A stretch of DNA of 51,005 bases from Capnocytophaga sp. (GCA_030538675.1 JAUNTM010000008.1:1-51005), one strand, 5' to 3'; numbered from the stretch's first letter, positions 26,484-35,785 are shown. Notes: generated by a model not told the origin, from the letters alone. A program made the numbers and translations.

Positions 26484-27829
26484 ATATTGATTTTTCACAT
26501 ATAAAAGCGATCTATTTTATAGGCATCGGCGGTATCGGGATGTCGGCATTGGCACGCTATTTCCGTCAGGCGGGAAAGCAGGTTCACGGCTACGACAAGA
26601 CCCCGTCCGAGATTACCGACGTGCTTCAGGCAGAAGGCATTGGCGTTCATTTTGAAGACAGTGTGTCGCAAATTCCTGCCGATTTCTGCGACAGCGGACA
26701 GACGCTCGTTGTTTACACGCCTGCCGTGCCGCAGTCGCATACGGAAATGAAATATTTCAAAGAAAATGGCTTCCGATTGCTCAAGCGTTCGCAAGTATTG
26801 GGTGCGATTACCCGCAACAGCCGCAGTTTGGCGGTGGCAGGTACGCACGGCAAGACCACAACATCAAGCATTTTGGCTCATATTCTGGTGGAGTCGGGGG
26901 CTTCGGTAAGTGCTTTTTTAGGAGGTGTCGCGGAGAATTTTGATAGCAATCTGGTGCTCAACGGAAGCGAATGGACGGTTGCCGAAGCGGATGAGTTTGA
27001 CCGTTCGTTTTTACAGCTTTCGCCTGATATTGCGTGCGTTACCTCAATGGATGCCGACCACTTGGACATCTATGGAGATGCGTCGAGTTTGGAAGAAGGT
27101 TTTCGGGATTTTGCAAGATGTTTAAAGCCGGGTGGAGCACTATTGGTTCGTTATAACCTTGATTTACAGGGAGAGACTTATGGTCTGGAAGCCGGGGCTG
27201 AGTATCGTTTTGAAAATGTCCGGGTTGTAAATGAGGCATATCGTTTTGATTTTGTGTTTGGTGGCAAACGTTATGAAAATTATGAGTTTCCCAAGCCGGG
27301 GCGGCACAATTTGCTCAATGCGTTGGCGGCAGTGAGTATGGCGGTCAAAGCCGGATTTGAACCCGGCAGATTGCTCAGTGCGCTGGCAACCTTCAAAGGC
27401 GTGAAGCGGCGTTTTTCGTATGTCATTCGCCGGGATGATTTGATTTTTATTGATGATTATGCACATCACCCGACGGAAATTAACGCGCTCTTTCAAGCGG
27501 TGGATGAGATGTTCCCCGAAAGGGAAAAAACGATAGTGTTTCAACCGCATTTGTTCAGCCGCACGAGGGATTTTTTGGACGGATTTGCCGAGAGTTTGTC
27601 GCAGTTTGACAACGTGCTGCTGCTTGCTATTTATCCGGCTCGCGAATTGCCCATCGAGGGGATTTCTTCCGGATTATTGCTTGGGAAAATTACGGCTAAG
27701 AACAAGAGCTTGGTGACGAAAGAGAATTTGGTTGAGGTGGTTAAAGGAATGAATCCTTCGCTGTTGCTTACCGTGGGCGCAGGCGACATCGGGGCGGAAG
27801 TGGAACGAATAAAAAGAGCATTGGCATGA
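26480..27829 (+). CDS. murC: UDP-MurNAc:L-alanine ligase
   Basis: 449 residues from a GTG that overlaps the murG stop in the sequence [22 protein letters not shown] is the N-terminal nucleotide fold, [18 protein letters not shown] (about 114-131) the ATP loop, [14 protein letters not shown] and DADHLDIY the catalytic region, and [12 protein letters not shown] the C-terminal domain motif. It adds the first stem residue, L-Ala, to UDP-MurNAc in the cytoplasm. The next gene, ftsQ, overlaps it by four bases (ATGA). Confidence 0.96.
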   Translation: MNIDFSHIKAIYFIGIGGIGMSALARYFRQAGKQVHGYDKTPSEITDVLQAEGIGVHFEDSVSQIPADFCDSGQTLVVYTPAVPQSHTEMKYFKENGFRLLKRSQVLGAITRNSRSLAVAGTHGKTTTSSILAHILVESGASVSAFLGGVAENFDSNLVLNGSEWTVAEADEFDRSFLQLSPDIACVTSMDADHLDIYGDASSLEEGFRDFARCLKPGGALLVRYNLDLQGETYGLEAGAEYRFENVRVVNEAYRFDFVFGGKRYENYEFPKPGRHNLLNALAAVSMAVKAGFEPGRLLSALATFKGVKRRFSYVIRRDDLIFIDDYAHHPTEINALFQAVDEMFPEREKTIVFQPHLFSRTRDFLDGFAESLSQFDNVLLLAIYPARELPIEGISSGLLLGKITAKNKSLVTKENLVEVVKGMNPSLLLTVGAGDIGAEVERIKRALA

Positions 27830-28539
27830 GTCGGTTAAAAAAAATAGGGAAACTATTGGTCATCGTGCTGTTGCCTATTTTGCTTCAGGCGTTTGCCTCG
27901 CGGCGGAATGATGCCCGTGCAGTCAAAGAGCTAAGGGTTCGTTACATAGGGACGGAGAATATGTACATCACGGATGAAACGATACGGAAACTATTGTTCA
28001 AGAGAGACAGACAAGAGTATTTGTATGAAGTAAACCTGCATGAATTGGAGGATTTGCTCAATGCACATGTGATGGTTGAGAGGTCGGAAGTGTTCCATAC
28101 GATTGACGGGACGGTGGAGGCTCAAGTGAAGCAACGCGAGCCGATAGGGCGTATCAATGAGCAAGGGAAATTCTATTACATGGACAGCCAAGGAAAGCAA
28201 ATGCCGCTTTCGGCAACCTATTCGGCACGTGTTCCGCTCATTAGCGGGGCGGTGGGCAAGGAAAATTGGGAGACTACCTACGAATTGCTGAAATACATCC
28301 GTAATGATGATTTTCTGACCAAAAACGTTACCGAAATCATCGTCAAAAACAACGGCGACTATAATATTAAGATGCGGGTTGCCGATTTTGTAGTCATATT
28401 GGGCGATTTGGAAAATTTGGACACAAAGAAAGCAAACCTGAAAGCATTCTATAAAAAAGCAGAAAAAAGTAAGTTATTGAACGTATATAAAACGGTGAAT
28501 TTGAAATATTCCAACCAAGTAATTTGTATACGAAACTAA
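27826..28539 (+). CDS. ftsQ: Cell division protein FtsQ
   Basis: 237 residues. A short cytoplasmic start (MSRLKKIGK) leads into one membrane helix (about 9-25, LLVIVLLPILLQAFAS), then a periplasmic POTRA-like domain (KELRVRYIGTENMYITDETI, about 35-105) and a beta domain ending VNLKYSNQVICIRN. FtsQ recruits FtsL/FtsB and later divisome proteins. Sequence conservation in the family is low; topology plus position between murC and ftsA support it strongly. Confidence 0.92.
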   Translation: MSRLKKIGKLLVIVLLPILLQAFASRRNDARAVKELRVRYIGTENMYITDETIRKLLFKRDRQEYLYEVNLHELEDLLNAHVMVERSEVFHTIDGTVEAQVKQREPIGRINEQGKFYYMDSQGKQMPLSATYSARVPLISGAVGKENWETTYELLKYIRNDDFLTKNVTEIIVKNNGDYNIKMRVADFVVILGDLENLDTKKANLKAFYKKAEKSKLLNVYKTVNLKYSNQVICIRN

Positions 28540-28550
28540 ATGTCAATGTT

Positions 28551-29903
28551 ATGAAAAAAAGCGATACACAACATCCAAAGTATTACGTAGGTCTCGACAT
28601 CGGAACAACCAAAATTGTTGCCATGGTAGGGACTAAAAACGAATATGGCAAAATACAAATATTAGGATACGGACAAAGTAAAAGTGACGGTATCGACAAA
28701 GGTATCGTGATGAATATTACCCGGACTACGCAGTCCATCATGCGGGCTGTAGAGGATGCCCAGCAGAAAACAGGCATGGCTATCAAAGATGTAGAAGTGG
28801 GCATTGCAGGACAACACATCCTCAGCATGCAGCACAGCGACTACATCATCCGGAATAACCCCGAGCAAGTCATTGACGAGCGTGATTTGGAGCGGCTCAA
28901 GGCACAGGTATACAGCCTCGGTATGCAGCCCGGGCAGGAGATTATCCACATACTTCCGCAGGAATACAAAGTAGACGGACTCTCGGAAATCAAAGACCCT
29001 ATCGGGATGGAAGGTGCCCGGTTGGAAGCTTCGTTTCATTTGGTGGTGGGGCAGGTCAATTCCATCCGCAACATCAGCAGATGCGTGGAACAGGCAGGGC
29101 TCAATCTTACGGGGCTCACCCTCGAACCGCTTGCTTCGGCCGAGTCGGTTCTTGATGATGAAGAAAAGGAAGCAGGAATTGCTTTGGTTGATATAGGAGG
29201 CGGCACGACCGATTTGGCGATATTCAAAGACGGTATCATCCGCCATACGGCAGTCATCCCGATGGGGGGTAATATCTTGACGAAAGATATAGAAGAAGGC
29301 TGTGCAATATTGAACAAATATGCCGAACAGCTCAAAGTACAATACGGTTCGGCATGGCCGGGAGAAAACAAGGAAAATGAAATCGTGTCCATACCCGGAA
29401 TCCGGGATAAAGACCCTAAGCAAGTATCTTTGAAAAACTTATCCAAAATCATCTATGCGAGAACCACCGAAATAATTACTCTTGTACACAATGCCATCAA
29501 AAATTATGGGCATGAGGAGCAAAAGAAGAAATTGATAGCAGGGATTGTACTCACGGGAGGCGGAAGTCAGCTCAAACACATCAAACAATTGGTAGAGTAC
29601 ATCACTGCGCTCGATACGCGCATCGGGATTCCGAACGAACACTTGGCAGGGGATTCTGACGAACGTATCGCATCGCCGATCTATGCTACATCTATAGGAT
29701 TGGTCATGTGTGCTGTCAATAACAAAAGAGAGCAAAACCATTTGGAAGTAAAATCCGAAAAAGGAATGAACCCCGAAGTAGAAATCGAAAAAGACACGGA
29801 CAGCATAACCGGAGCAGAACCTAAAGAGGAGGAGAAAAAAGGTAAAAATCTTTTAAAAGAATGGTGGAAAAAAGTAGCAGACGCTTTGGATAATGCAGAA
29901 TAA
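28551..29903 (+). CDS. ftsA: Cell division actin homologue FtsA
   Basis: 450 residues from ATG 28551. An in-frame TTG at 28524 lies within ftsQ and is not preferred. Actin-fold motifs are YYVGLDIGTTKIVAMVGT (phosphate 1, about 10-27), GIALVDIGGGTTDLAIFKDG (phosphate 2) and AGIVLTGGGSQLKHI (adenosine). The 1C subdomain follows phosphate 1, as in all FtsA. The C-terminus NLLKEWWKKVADAL is an amphipathic helix for membrane attachment. It tethers FtsZ filaments to the inner membrane. Confidence 0.96.
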   Translation: MKKSDTQHPKYYVGLDIGTTKIVAMVGTKNEYGKIQILGYGQSKSDGIDKGIVMNITRTTQSIMRAVEDAQQKTGMAIKDVEVGIAGQHILSMQHSDYIIRNNPEQVIDERDLERLKAQVYSLGMQPGQEIIHILPQEYKVDGLSEIKDPIGMEGARLEASFHLVVGQVNSIRNISRCVEQAGLNLTGLTLEPLASAESVLDDEEKEAGIALVDIGGGTTDLAIFKDGIIRHTAVIPMGGNILTKDIEEGCAILNKYAEQLKVQYGSAWPGENKENEIVSIPGIRDKDPKQVSLKNLSKIIYARTTEIITLVHNAIKNYGHEEQKKKLIAGIVLTGGGSQLKHIKQLVEYITALDTRIGIPNEHLAGDSDERIASPIYATSIGLVMCAVNNKREQNHLEVKSEKGMNPEVEIEKDTDSITGAEPKEEEKKGKNLLKEWWKKVADALDNAE

Positions 29904-29929
29904 GAAAACATATTAAAACACAATAGATT

Positions 29930-31780
29930 ATGAGTACAAGCAATTTAGATGTAGGCAAAGTAGCCTTTGATTTGCCTAAGAACAGAAGCAACATTATCAA
30001 AGTAATAGGTGTAGGCGGCGGCGGTGGAAATGCCGTAACGTACATGTATTCTGAGGGTATCAAGGGAGTGGATTATGTGATATGCAACACGGATTCACAA
30101 GACCTCGAAAAAAGTCAGGTTGAGAACAAAATCCAATTGGGGATGATGCTCACCGAAGGCTTGGGCGCAGGAAACAATCCCGAAGTAGGCGAAAAAGCAG
30201 CCGAAGAAAGTCTTGAAGAAATAAAACGAATGCTTGACAGCAATACCAAAATGGTATTCATTACTGCCGGAATGGGCGGTGGCACAGGCACGGGAGCGGC
30301 CCCCGTAATTGCCAAATTGGCCAAAGAAATGGGCATCCTTACCGTCGGGTTGGTAACGACGCCTTTCCGCCACGAAGGTCCTAAAAGATTAGGGCAAGCC
30401 CAGGCTGGAGTGGAAAAATTAAGAAAAAATGTGGATTCACTTATCGTTATCAACAATAATAAACTGACGGAGATATACGGCGACTTTGGCTACCGTACAG
30501 GATTGGCAAAGGCCAATGAAGTGCTGCTCAAAGGAGTGAAAGGCATGGCGGAGGTCATCAGCCGTCCGTACACGATTAACATCGACTTCAATGATGCTCG
30601 CAATGTACTGAAAGACAGCGGAACAGCCATCATGGGGGCAGCTATCGCAGAAGGAGAAAACCGTGCGTTGGAGGCTGTTTCGGCAGCACTCAATTCGCCT
30701 CTTCTCAACGATAATAGTATCGCAGGAGCAAAAAACACATTGTTGTTGGTGCTTTCGGGTAAGCGTGAGGCTACCTTCTCGGAAATGGACGTCATCAAGC
30801 GTTACATCCAAGAACAAAGTGGCGGCATAACCGATATTATTGAAGGTGTGGGTGATGATGATAATTTGGGCGATGATGCGATTTCGATAACCGTGATTGC
30901 TACAGGATTTGCTACCGAGATGCAAAATAAAATAGTCAGTACAACACCCAAATTTATCGTGCATACACTCGGAGAAGAACAAACAGCAACGCATGAGTTG
31001 CCGCTATCCGATGCGTTCGAAAAACCTATTGTGCAACTTCCGGCAGAGCCATTGTCGATGCCGGAAACGCTTCCAATATCAGAAGCACTTCCGACACCTA
31101 AGGAAGAGCCAGGGGTATTCGGTTTTTTGGTGGATTATGAAGTGGTAGAGTTTGAGGAAAAAACATTTACGATTATTGATAAACCGACGGAGCAAAAACC
31201 AAAACCAACTTCCAAACCGCCACAAGTAACGTTTGTACCTGAACCGCAACCTGTGGTGAAAGAGGATTTGTTCACTACCTCATACACCCATGAAAGTCCG
31301 ACGGAAATTAGTGTGGATGAAGAACCCAAAATATATACGCTAAAAATAGAAGATAGCCAAGAGGTGCCAGCTCCCAAAAAAGAAACGCCCAAAACTATCG
31401 TCAATGAAAATGGTGAAATAATACACACGCTCGGTGAATATACAGAACTCGAAAGACAATTGACACAAGCAACCAACAAAAACCAGTTTACTTCAAAAAT
31501 AAAACCTGAAATAAAGAGAGAGGAAGTGAAAAGCAGTGTCGATAAAAATGGACAAACCAGTATTTTTTCGGACGAAGAAACAATACTGATTGACCCATTG
31601 CACACGCGCATCCCTGAGAGTATGACCAAGCGTACCCGTCCTGAAGAACTCAAAAGATACAACCATTCGTTTAATGACGGGGGTTACGGACAACCCTCAC
31701 GCACCTCCGTTTCCAAAGATGCTTTGGGAGAACCCCAAATCCGTAGTAACAATTCTTTTTTGCATGACAACGTGGACTAA
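29930..31780 (+). CDS. ftsZ: Cell division tubulin homologue FtsZ with long C-terminal linker
   Basis: 616 residues against 383 in E. coli. The GTPase core (about 15-335) shows GVGGGGGNAVTYM, the tubulin signature GGGTGTGAAP (from about residue 116), VTTPFRHEGPKR and the T7 loop NIDFNDARNVLKDSG with its catalytic Asp. After AIATGF-type strand residues (VIATGFATEMQNK) comes a roughly 260-residue low-complexity linker rich in Pro, Glu, Lys and Thr, then the conserved flavobacterial end (EPQIRSNNSFLHDNVD). It assembles the Z ring. Last gene of the dcw cluster, closed by a terminator at 31810. Confidence 0.97.
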   Translation: MSTSNLDVGKVAFDLPKNRSNIIKVIGVGGGGGNAVTYMYSEGIKGVDYVICNTDSQDLEKSQVENKIQLGMMLTEGLGAGNNPEVGEKAAEESLEEIKRMLDSNTKMVFITAGMGGGTGTGAAPVIAKLAKEMGILTVGLVTTPFRHEGPKRLGQAQAGVEKLRKNVDSLIVINNNKLTEIYGDFGYRTGLAKANEVLLKGVKGMAEVISRPYTINIDFNDARNVLKDSGTAIMGAAIAEGENRALEAVSAALNSPLLNDNSIAGAKNTLLLVLSGKREATFSEMDVIKRYIQEQSGGITDIIEGVGDDDNLGDDAISITVIATGFATEMQNKIVSTTPKFIVHTLGEEQTATHELPLSDAFEKPIVQLPAEPLSMPETLPISEALPTPKEEPGVFGFLVDYEVVEFEEKTFTIIDKPTEQKPKPTSKPPQVTFVPEPQPVVKEDLFTTSYTHESPTEISVDEEPKIYTLKIEDSQEVPAPKKETPKTIVNENGEIIHTLGEYTELERQLTQATNKNQFTSKIKPEIKREEVKSSVDKNGQTSIFSDEETILIDPLHTRIPESMTKRTRPEELKRYNHSFNDGGYGQPSRTSVSKDALGEPQIRSNNSFLHDNVD

Positions 31781-31809
31781 GAACAATTATTTTTAACGTT
31801 TTAATATGC

Positions 31810-31848
31810 AAAGGCACGTAGTCGTACTCACTGCGTGCCTTTTACTTT
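31810..31848 (+). terminator. Terminator of the dcw cluster
   Basis: AAAGGCACG (31810-31818) pairs with CGTGCCTTT (31834-31842), extended past one mismatch by AGT/ACT around a seven-base loop, and continues into TTTTACTTTT. It lies 29 bases past the ftsZ stop. Confidence 0.85.
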
Positions 31849-31876
31849 TGAAAAGTTTAAATGAGTTTATTTTAAA

Positions 31877-32092
31877 GTGAGTTCGATATAAGAAAACATT
31901 GTAAATCAACGTTTTAATTCCCTCACCCCCCCCAACCCCTAATGCTTCCTCGCTTTCGCTCATATAAGGGAGAGGGGAGAAAAAGCTCAATGCTATCCGA
32001 GTGGCTCCCATCTCCCTTGGAGAGGGGTTGGGGGTGAGGGCTCCTGCGAAAATAAAATACTAATATTCAACAACTTGTTACATCGAACTCAC
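31877..32092. mobile_element. MITE-like element with terminal inverted repeats
   Basis: GTGAGTTCGATATAA (31877-31891) is the inverted copy, with one mismatch, of the sequence ending at 32092 (minus strand GTGAGTTCGATGTAA). The 216 bases between hold AT-rich arms and a central GC-rich palindrome (31920-32040). No transposase or open frame is present and no clear target duplication is seen, so it fits a non-autonomous miniature element; the class is an inference. Confidence 0.6.
31920..32040. repeat. GC-rich palindromic repeat, copy 2 (inverted relative to copy 1)
   Basis: The outer stem is CCCTCACCCCC-CCC-AACCCCT (from 31920) with AGGGGTTGGGGGTGAGGG (32023-32040), perfect apart from a three-C bulge. 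The interior holds GGGAGAGGGGAGAAAAAGCT and GAGTGGCTCCCATCTCCC, which on the minus strand match copy 1 at 17667-17700 with four differences in 34 bases. It contains a run of eight Cs (31926-31933). Confidence 0.8.
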
Positions 32093-32172
32093 GTTATATA
32101 AGATTGACCGGCACCTGACTTTTCAGTCAGATTACTTAAAACCCAAGATTTGAATTGTTCTTTGTTGTCCAT
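32089..32172 (-). pseudogene. Possible 5' remnant of a gene cut by the repeat element
   Basis: On the minus strand ATG at 32172 opens a 27-residue frame reading MDNKEQFKSWVLSNLTEKSG and then AGQSYIT, stopping at a TGA that lies inside the terminal inverted repeat. It looks like the start of a real protein: charged, helical, with a KSGAGQSYI pattern that reminds me of the N-terminal segment of some restriction-type or integrase-like proteins. This likeness is from memory and weak. Bases 32173-32379, upstream of it, hold no gene I can support. Confidence 0.35.
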
Positions 32173-32379
32173 AGTAAATGGATATAATTTTAAGCGGCTG
32201 TACGGCTACCTTCAAAAAAATAATCACCAGGGAAAGACTGTACTCTGGCGGCTTCTCTAAATGCACACCCGCCATCTGGCAAAAATAAGAAAAATATAAA
32301 CCTGTCATTAAATATACGGACAAAATCTATAACAAAACAAAAACCAAGGCAAAAACGTTTTTGCTTTGATTTAATTAGC

Positions 32380-32387
32380 TATATTTG
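32380..32387 (+). promoter_or_regulatory. -7 promoter element before the RND permease
   Basis: TATATTTG matches TAnnTTTG; a TTG at 32361-32363 lies 16 bases upstream, slightly short of the usual spacing. The only early start-like codon of the downstream frame (TTG 32385) lies inside this element. Confidence 0.5.
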
Positions 32388-35300
32388 CCTTATAATCTGT
32401 ATCGGTTATTCAGGACGGGACAGTGGAAAGAAAATATAAAAAATGCTACATATTTCACAAAAGGTAGCGATGGATACAAAACAAGCATAGATATCAAAAC
32501 AAAAATATCTTCATTCAGCGTCATTCTAGTGTTTTTGTGCGTCTCATTGGTGGGGTTGGCACTCGTACCGTTGTTGCCGGTAAAGTTAGCGCCCTCGCAG
32601 GTATTACCGGGGCTGACGGTATCTTTTTCGATGCAGGGGAGTGCTTCACGCGTGGTGGAAATGGAAGTAACTTCCAAACTGGAAGCAATGCTTTCACGCA
32701 TAAAAGGCGTAAAAAGTATCACTTCACGGTCGGGAAATGGCTGGGGAAATGTAACCCTTGAAATCGACAAACACACTTCTATTGAAGCCACCCGGTTTGA
32801 GGCAGCAACCATTATCCGGCAGCTGTGGGGGGAGTTGCCCCGTAATGTGTCGTATCCGCAATTGTCGGTAAGACGGCCTGACCAAAACGCAGCCCGTCCG
32901 TTTTTAAGTTATACGATTAACTCATCGGCAGTACCCATCGCGATCCAGAACTATGCCGAGAATATCATCAAACCGAAACTCAGCGAGATACAAGGGATTT
33001 ATAAGATTGACATTCAGGGCGCTACGCCGATGCAATGGTTGCTGGAATATGATAACGACCAACTCAATCAGTTGCAAATTACGGTGTCAGACCTCCAAAA
33101 CGCGATTGGCGCCTACTACGATACCCAATCGCTTGGAATAGGCGAAATTCAAGAAGGAGAGGGAAGCCCGAAGTTTATCCGTGTGGTGCTGGGAGATGCT
33201 TCGCAGCGGGAGAAGTTCGAAGCATCGGAGATTCCTGTCGTAAACAGAGAAGGCAAAATACTCTATTTAAACCAGTTGGTCAGTGTACGCAAAGAAGAGC
33301 AACCACCGCGGAGCTACTATCGGATTAACGGGCTCAACTCGATTTACCTGTCTATTTCTGCTGAAGAAACCGCTAACCAATTGGAGTTGAGCAAAAAAAT
33401 AAAAGAAACCATTGCTCATGTCAAAAGCCAATTGCCTCACGGATATGAACTGTACGAAAGCTACGATGCCACAGAATTCATCAAAGAGGAGCTTGACAAA
33501 ATCTATTTCCGCAGCGGACTCACCGTGTTGATTTTGCTTTCGTTCGTATTGCTGATTTCGCGTAGTTTTAAATATTTGTGGTTGATAATCACAAGTTTAT
33601 CAGTTAATTTGGCGATAGCTGCCGTGCTGTACTATTTCTTCAAATTGGAAATACAGCTCTATTCACTGGCAGGAATTACCATTTCGCTAAACCTGATGAT
33701 TGACAATACCATCATAATGGCAGACCACCTGCTCAATAAGAACAACCGGCGGGTATTCTTACCGATTCTGGCAGCGACTTTGACCACCATAGGAGCATTG
33801 TGTATGATTTTTTTCTTAGACGAACGGTTACGGCTGAATCTGCAAGATTTCGCTTTGGTCATCGTGATAAATCTGCTCGTCTCGCTGCTCGTGGCGTTGT
33901 TTTTTGTCCCGGCAATGGTTGAAAAAATCAATTTTACCAAAAAACGAGGGAAAAAGAAATCAAAATTTGCACTTTCAAAAAGATTTGTCGTAAAAAGCAG
34001 TCGTTTTTATCAGAAAACGATATTGCTTTTAGCCAAAAGAAAGTGGATTGTGTATGTCCTCTTTGCATTGTTATTTGGAATTCCGGTATTTTTACTTCCG
34101 GACAAAATCGACAAACCATCAAAATGGGCGGATTTGTACAATAAAATATTCAATACGGAAACCTACAAAGAGAAAGTAAAACCCATTACGGACAAAGCGC
34201 TGGGCGGAACGCTTCGTTTGTTTGTGCAAAATGTCTATGAGCAGGGGTATTTTGGACGAGACCAAGAAACCGTACTGACCATCACCTCGTCAATGCCCAA
34301 CGGAACGACGCTTCCGCAGATGAACGCCCTGGTACAGCGCATGGAAAGCTATCTGTCGGCATTTCCTGAAATAAAGCAGTTCCAAACCTCAATTGACAAC
34401 CCGAACCGGGCTTCAATCCAAGTGTTTTTCACCAAAGAAGCAGCGCGGACGTACTTCCCTTACCAGCTGAAAAACAGCGTCATTGCCAAAGCCTTAGTGC
34501 TTGGCGGAGGCAGTTGGAGTGTTTACGGATTGGAAGACCGAGGTTTTAGCAATGACGTACGGGAATTTGCAGGAACGTATTCCGTGAAATTGTTAGGCTA
34601 TAATTACGACGAATTGACGGCTTGGGCAGATTCGCTGAAAAACAATCTGCAGAAATACCGCCGTATTCAAGAAGTAATTACAGGTTCAGAATTTTCATTC
34701 TACAAGACGGATTATCAGGAGTTTTTATTTCATTTAGACAAAAAACAATTAGCGATACACAATACATATCCGTCCCAATTGTTCAGTTCGTTATCGCAAG
34801 TTTTCGGCAAAGATATTTCTGCAGGAATGCTTTTTGTGGGCAACCAAAATGAGGAAATCATCTTACAAAGCAAACAATCACAGCAATATGACATTTGGGC
34901 ATTGCAAAACATCGGAAATCAATCGGGCAAAAACCACCACAAGCTCAATGAATTTGCCCAAATCGTCAAAGGACAAGCACCGCAAACCATTGCGAAAGAA
35001 AATCAGCAGTATCGGTTGGTAGTACAGTTTAATTACATCGGCTCTTCGCAACAAGGGGAAAAAGTTCTTGAAAAAGAAGTGCAAAACCTAAACCGGCAGC
35101 TTCCGGCAGGCTACAAAGCCGAACAGCAGAACCGTTCGTGGAACTGGCAGAAAGAAACCAAGCAATACTGGCTACTGGGCTTGCTCATTGTCATTATCTT
35201 TTTTACGACTTCGATTTTGTTCAATTCTTTAAAGCAGCCCTTTATAGTAATTTTAATCATCCCGATTTCTTTTGTCGGAATTTTTTTAACATTTTGGGGT

Positions 35301-35645
35301 TTTGGTTTGAATTTTGACCAAGGCGGATTTGCTTCATTCGTGTTGCTGTCGGGGATAACCGTGAATGCGAATATTTACATTCTGAACGAATACAATGACA
35401 TCCGCAAGCGATTCCCAAACCTTTCGTCGGCACGAGTATATCTCAAAGCGTGGAATAGTAAAATCATCCCGATTTTGCTGACTATTATCTCCACCATATT
35501 AGGATTTATTCCTTTCGTCATCGGACTGAAAAAAGAGGCTTTCTGGTTTCCGTTAGCCGCCGGAACTATGGGCGGACTGCTGTTCTCATTAGTTGGAATT
35601 TTCGTGTTGCTACCAATGTTTTTAGTTAAGAGAAAGGTTAAATGA
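32385..35645 (+). CDS. RND-type efflux permease, orphan, start uncertain
   Basis: 1086 residues if read from TTG 32385. AcrB/CusA-like layout: first membrane helix (about 44-66, FSVILVFLCVSLVGLALVPL), periplasmic porter domain, helices 2-6 (about 375-515), a second porter domain, and helices 8-12 (about 930-1082). The helix-4 motif reads LMIDNTIIMADH: only the first of the two AcrB relay aspartates is kept (D440, then N441), and the helix-10 Lys position is not Lys (GITVNANIY). Such pumps exchange protons for drugs, metals or lipids, but no adaptor or outer-membrane channel gene is adjacent. There is no ATG before residue 82; an ATA at 32487, just before KTKISSFSVIL, may be a mutated start. 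It could be a recently damaged gene. Confidence 0.85.
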   Translation: MPYNLYRLFRTGQWKENIKNATYFTKGSDGYKTSIDIKTKISSFSVILVFLCVSLVGLALVPLLPVKLAPSQVLPGLTVSFSMQGSASRVVEMEVTSKLEAMLSRIKGVKSITSRSGNGWGNVTLEIDKHTSIEATRFEAATIIRQLWGELPRNVSYPQLSVRRPDQNAARPFLSYTINSSAVPIAIQNYAENIIKPKLSEIQGIYKIDIQGATPMQWLLEYDNDQLNQLQITVSDLQNAIGAYYDTQSLGIGEIQEGEGSPKFIRVVLGDASQREKFEASEIPVVNREGKILYLNQLVSVRKEEQPPRSYYRINGLNSIYLSISAEETANQLELSKKIKETIAHVKSQLPHGYELYESYDATEFIKEELDKIYFRSGLTVLILLSFVLLISRSFKYLWLIITSLSVNLAIAAVLYYFFKLEIQLYSLAGITISLNLMIDNTIIMADHLLNKNNRRVFLPILAATLTTIGALCMIFFLDERLRLNLQDFALVIVINLLVSLLVALFFVPAMVEKINFTKKRGKKKSKFALSKRFVVKSSRFYQKTILLLAKRKWIVYVLFALLFGIPVFLLPDKIDKPSKWADLYNKIFNTETYKEKVKPITDKALGGTLRLFVQNVYEQGYFGRDQETVLTITSSMPNGTTLPQMNALVQRMESYLSAFPEIKQFQTSIDNPNRASIQVFFTKEAARTYFPYQLKNSVIAKALVLGGGSWSVYGLEDRGFSNDVREFAGTYSVKLLGYNYDELTAWADSLKNNLQKYRRIQEVITGSEFSFYKTDYQEFLFHLDKKQLAIHNTYPSQLFSSLSQVFGKDISAGMLFVGNQNEEIILQSKQSQQYDIWALQNIGNQSGKNHHKLNEFAQIVKGQAPQTIAKENQQYRLVVQFNYIGSSQQGEKVLEKEVQNLNRQLPAGYKAEQQNRSWNWQKETKQYWLLGLLIVIIFFTTSILFNSLKQPFIVILIIPISFVGIFLTFWGFGLNFDQGGFASFVLLSGITVNANIYILNEYNDIRKRFPNLSSARVYLKAWNSKIIPILLTIISTILGFIPFVIGLKKEAFWFPLAAGTMGGLLFSLVGIFVLLPMFLVKRKVK

Positions 35646-35785
35646 ACGTGAGATTGATATGACAAAAACCACAAACGACATGTTTTGTCATTTTCGAAGC
35701 CAAAAGTTCGCTGCCATTGTTGAAAATTTAGAAGTGAACACCATACACTTTCCACTCTCCACTTTCAACTTTCAACTAAAAAAAG

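Noticed and set aside
32132-32323. 63-residue minus-strand open frame before the RND gene
   Set aside because: Its composition is not protein-like for this genome and it overlaps the better-looking remnant frame in a different phase.
35700-35780. CCACTCTCCACTTTCAACTTTCAAC stretch upstream of lysS as a tandem repeat element
   Set aside because: The units are too short and irregular to support a repeat or regulatory array.
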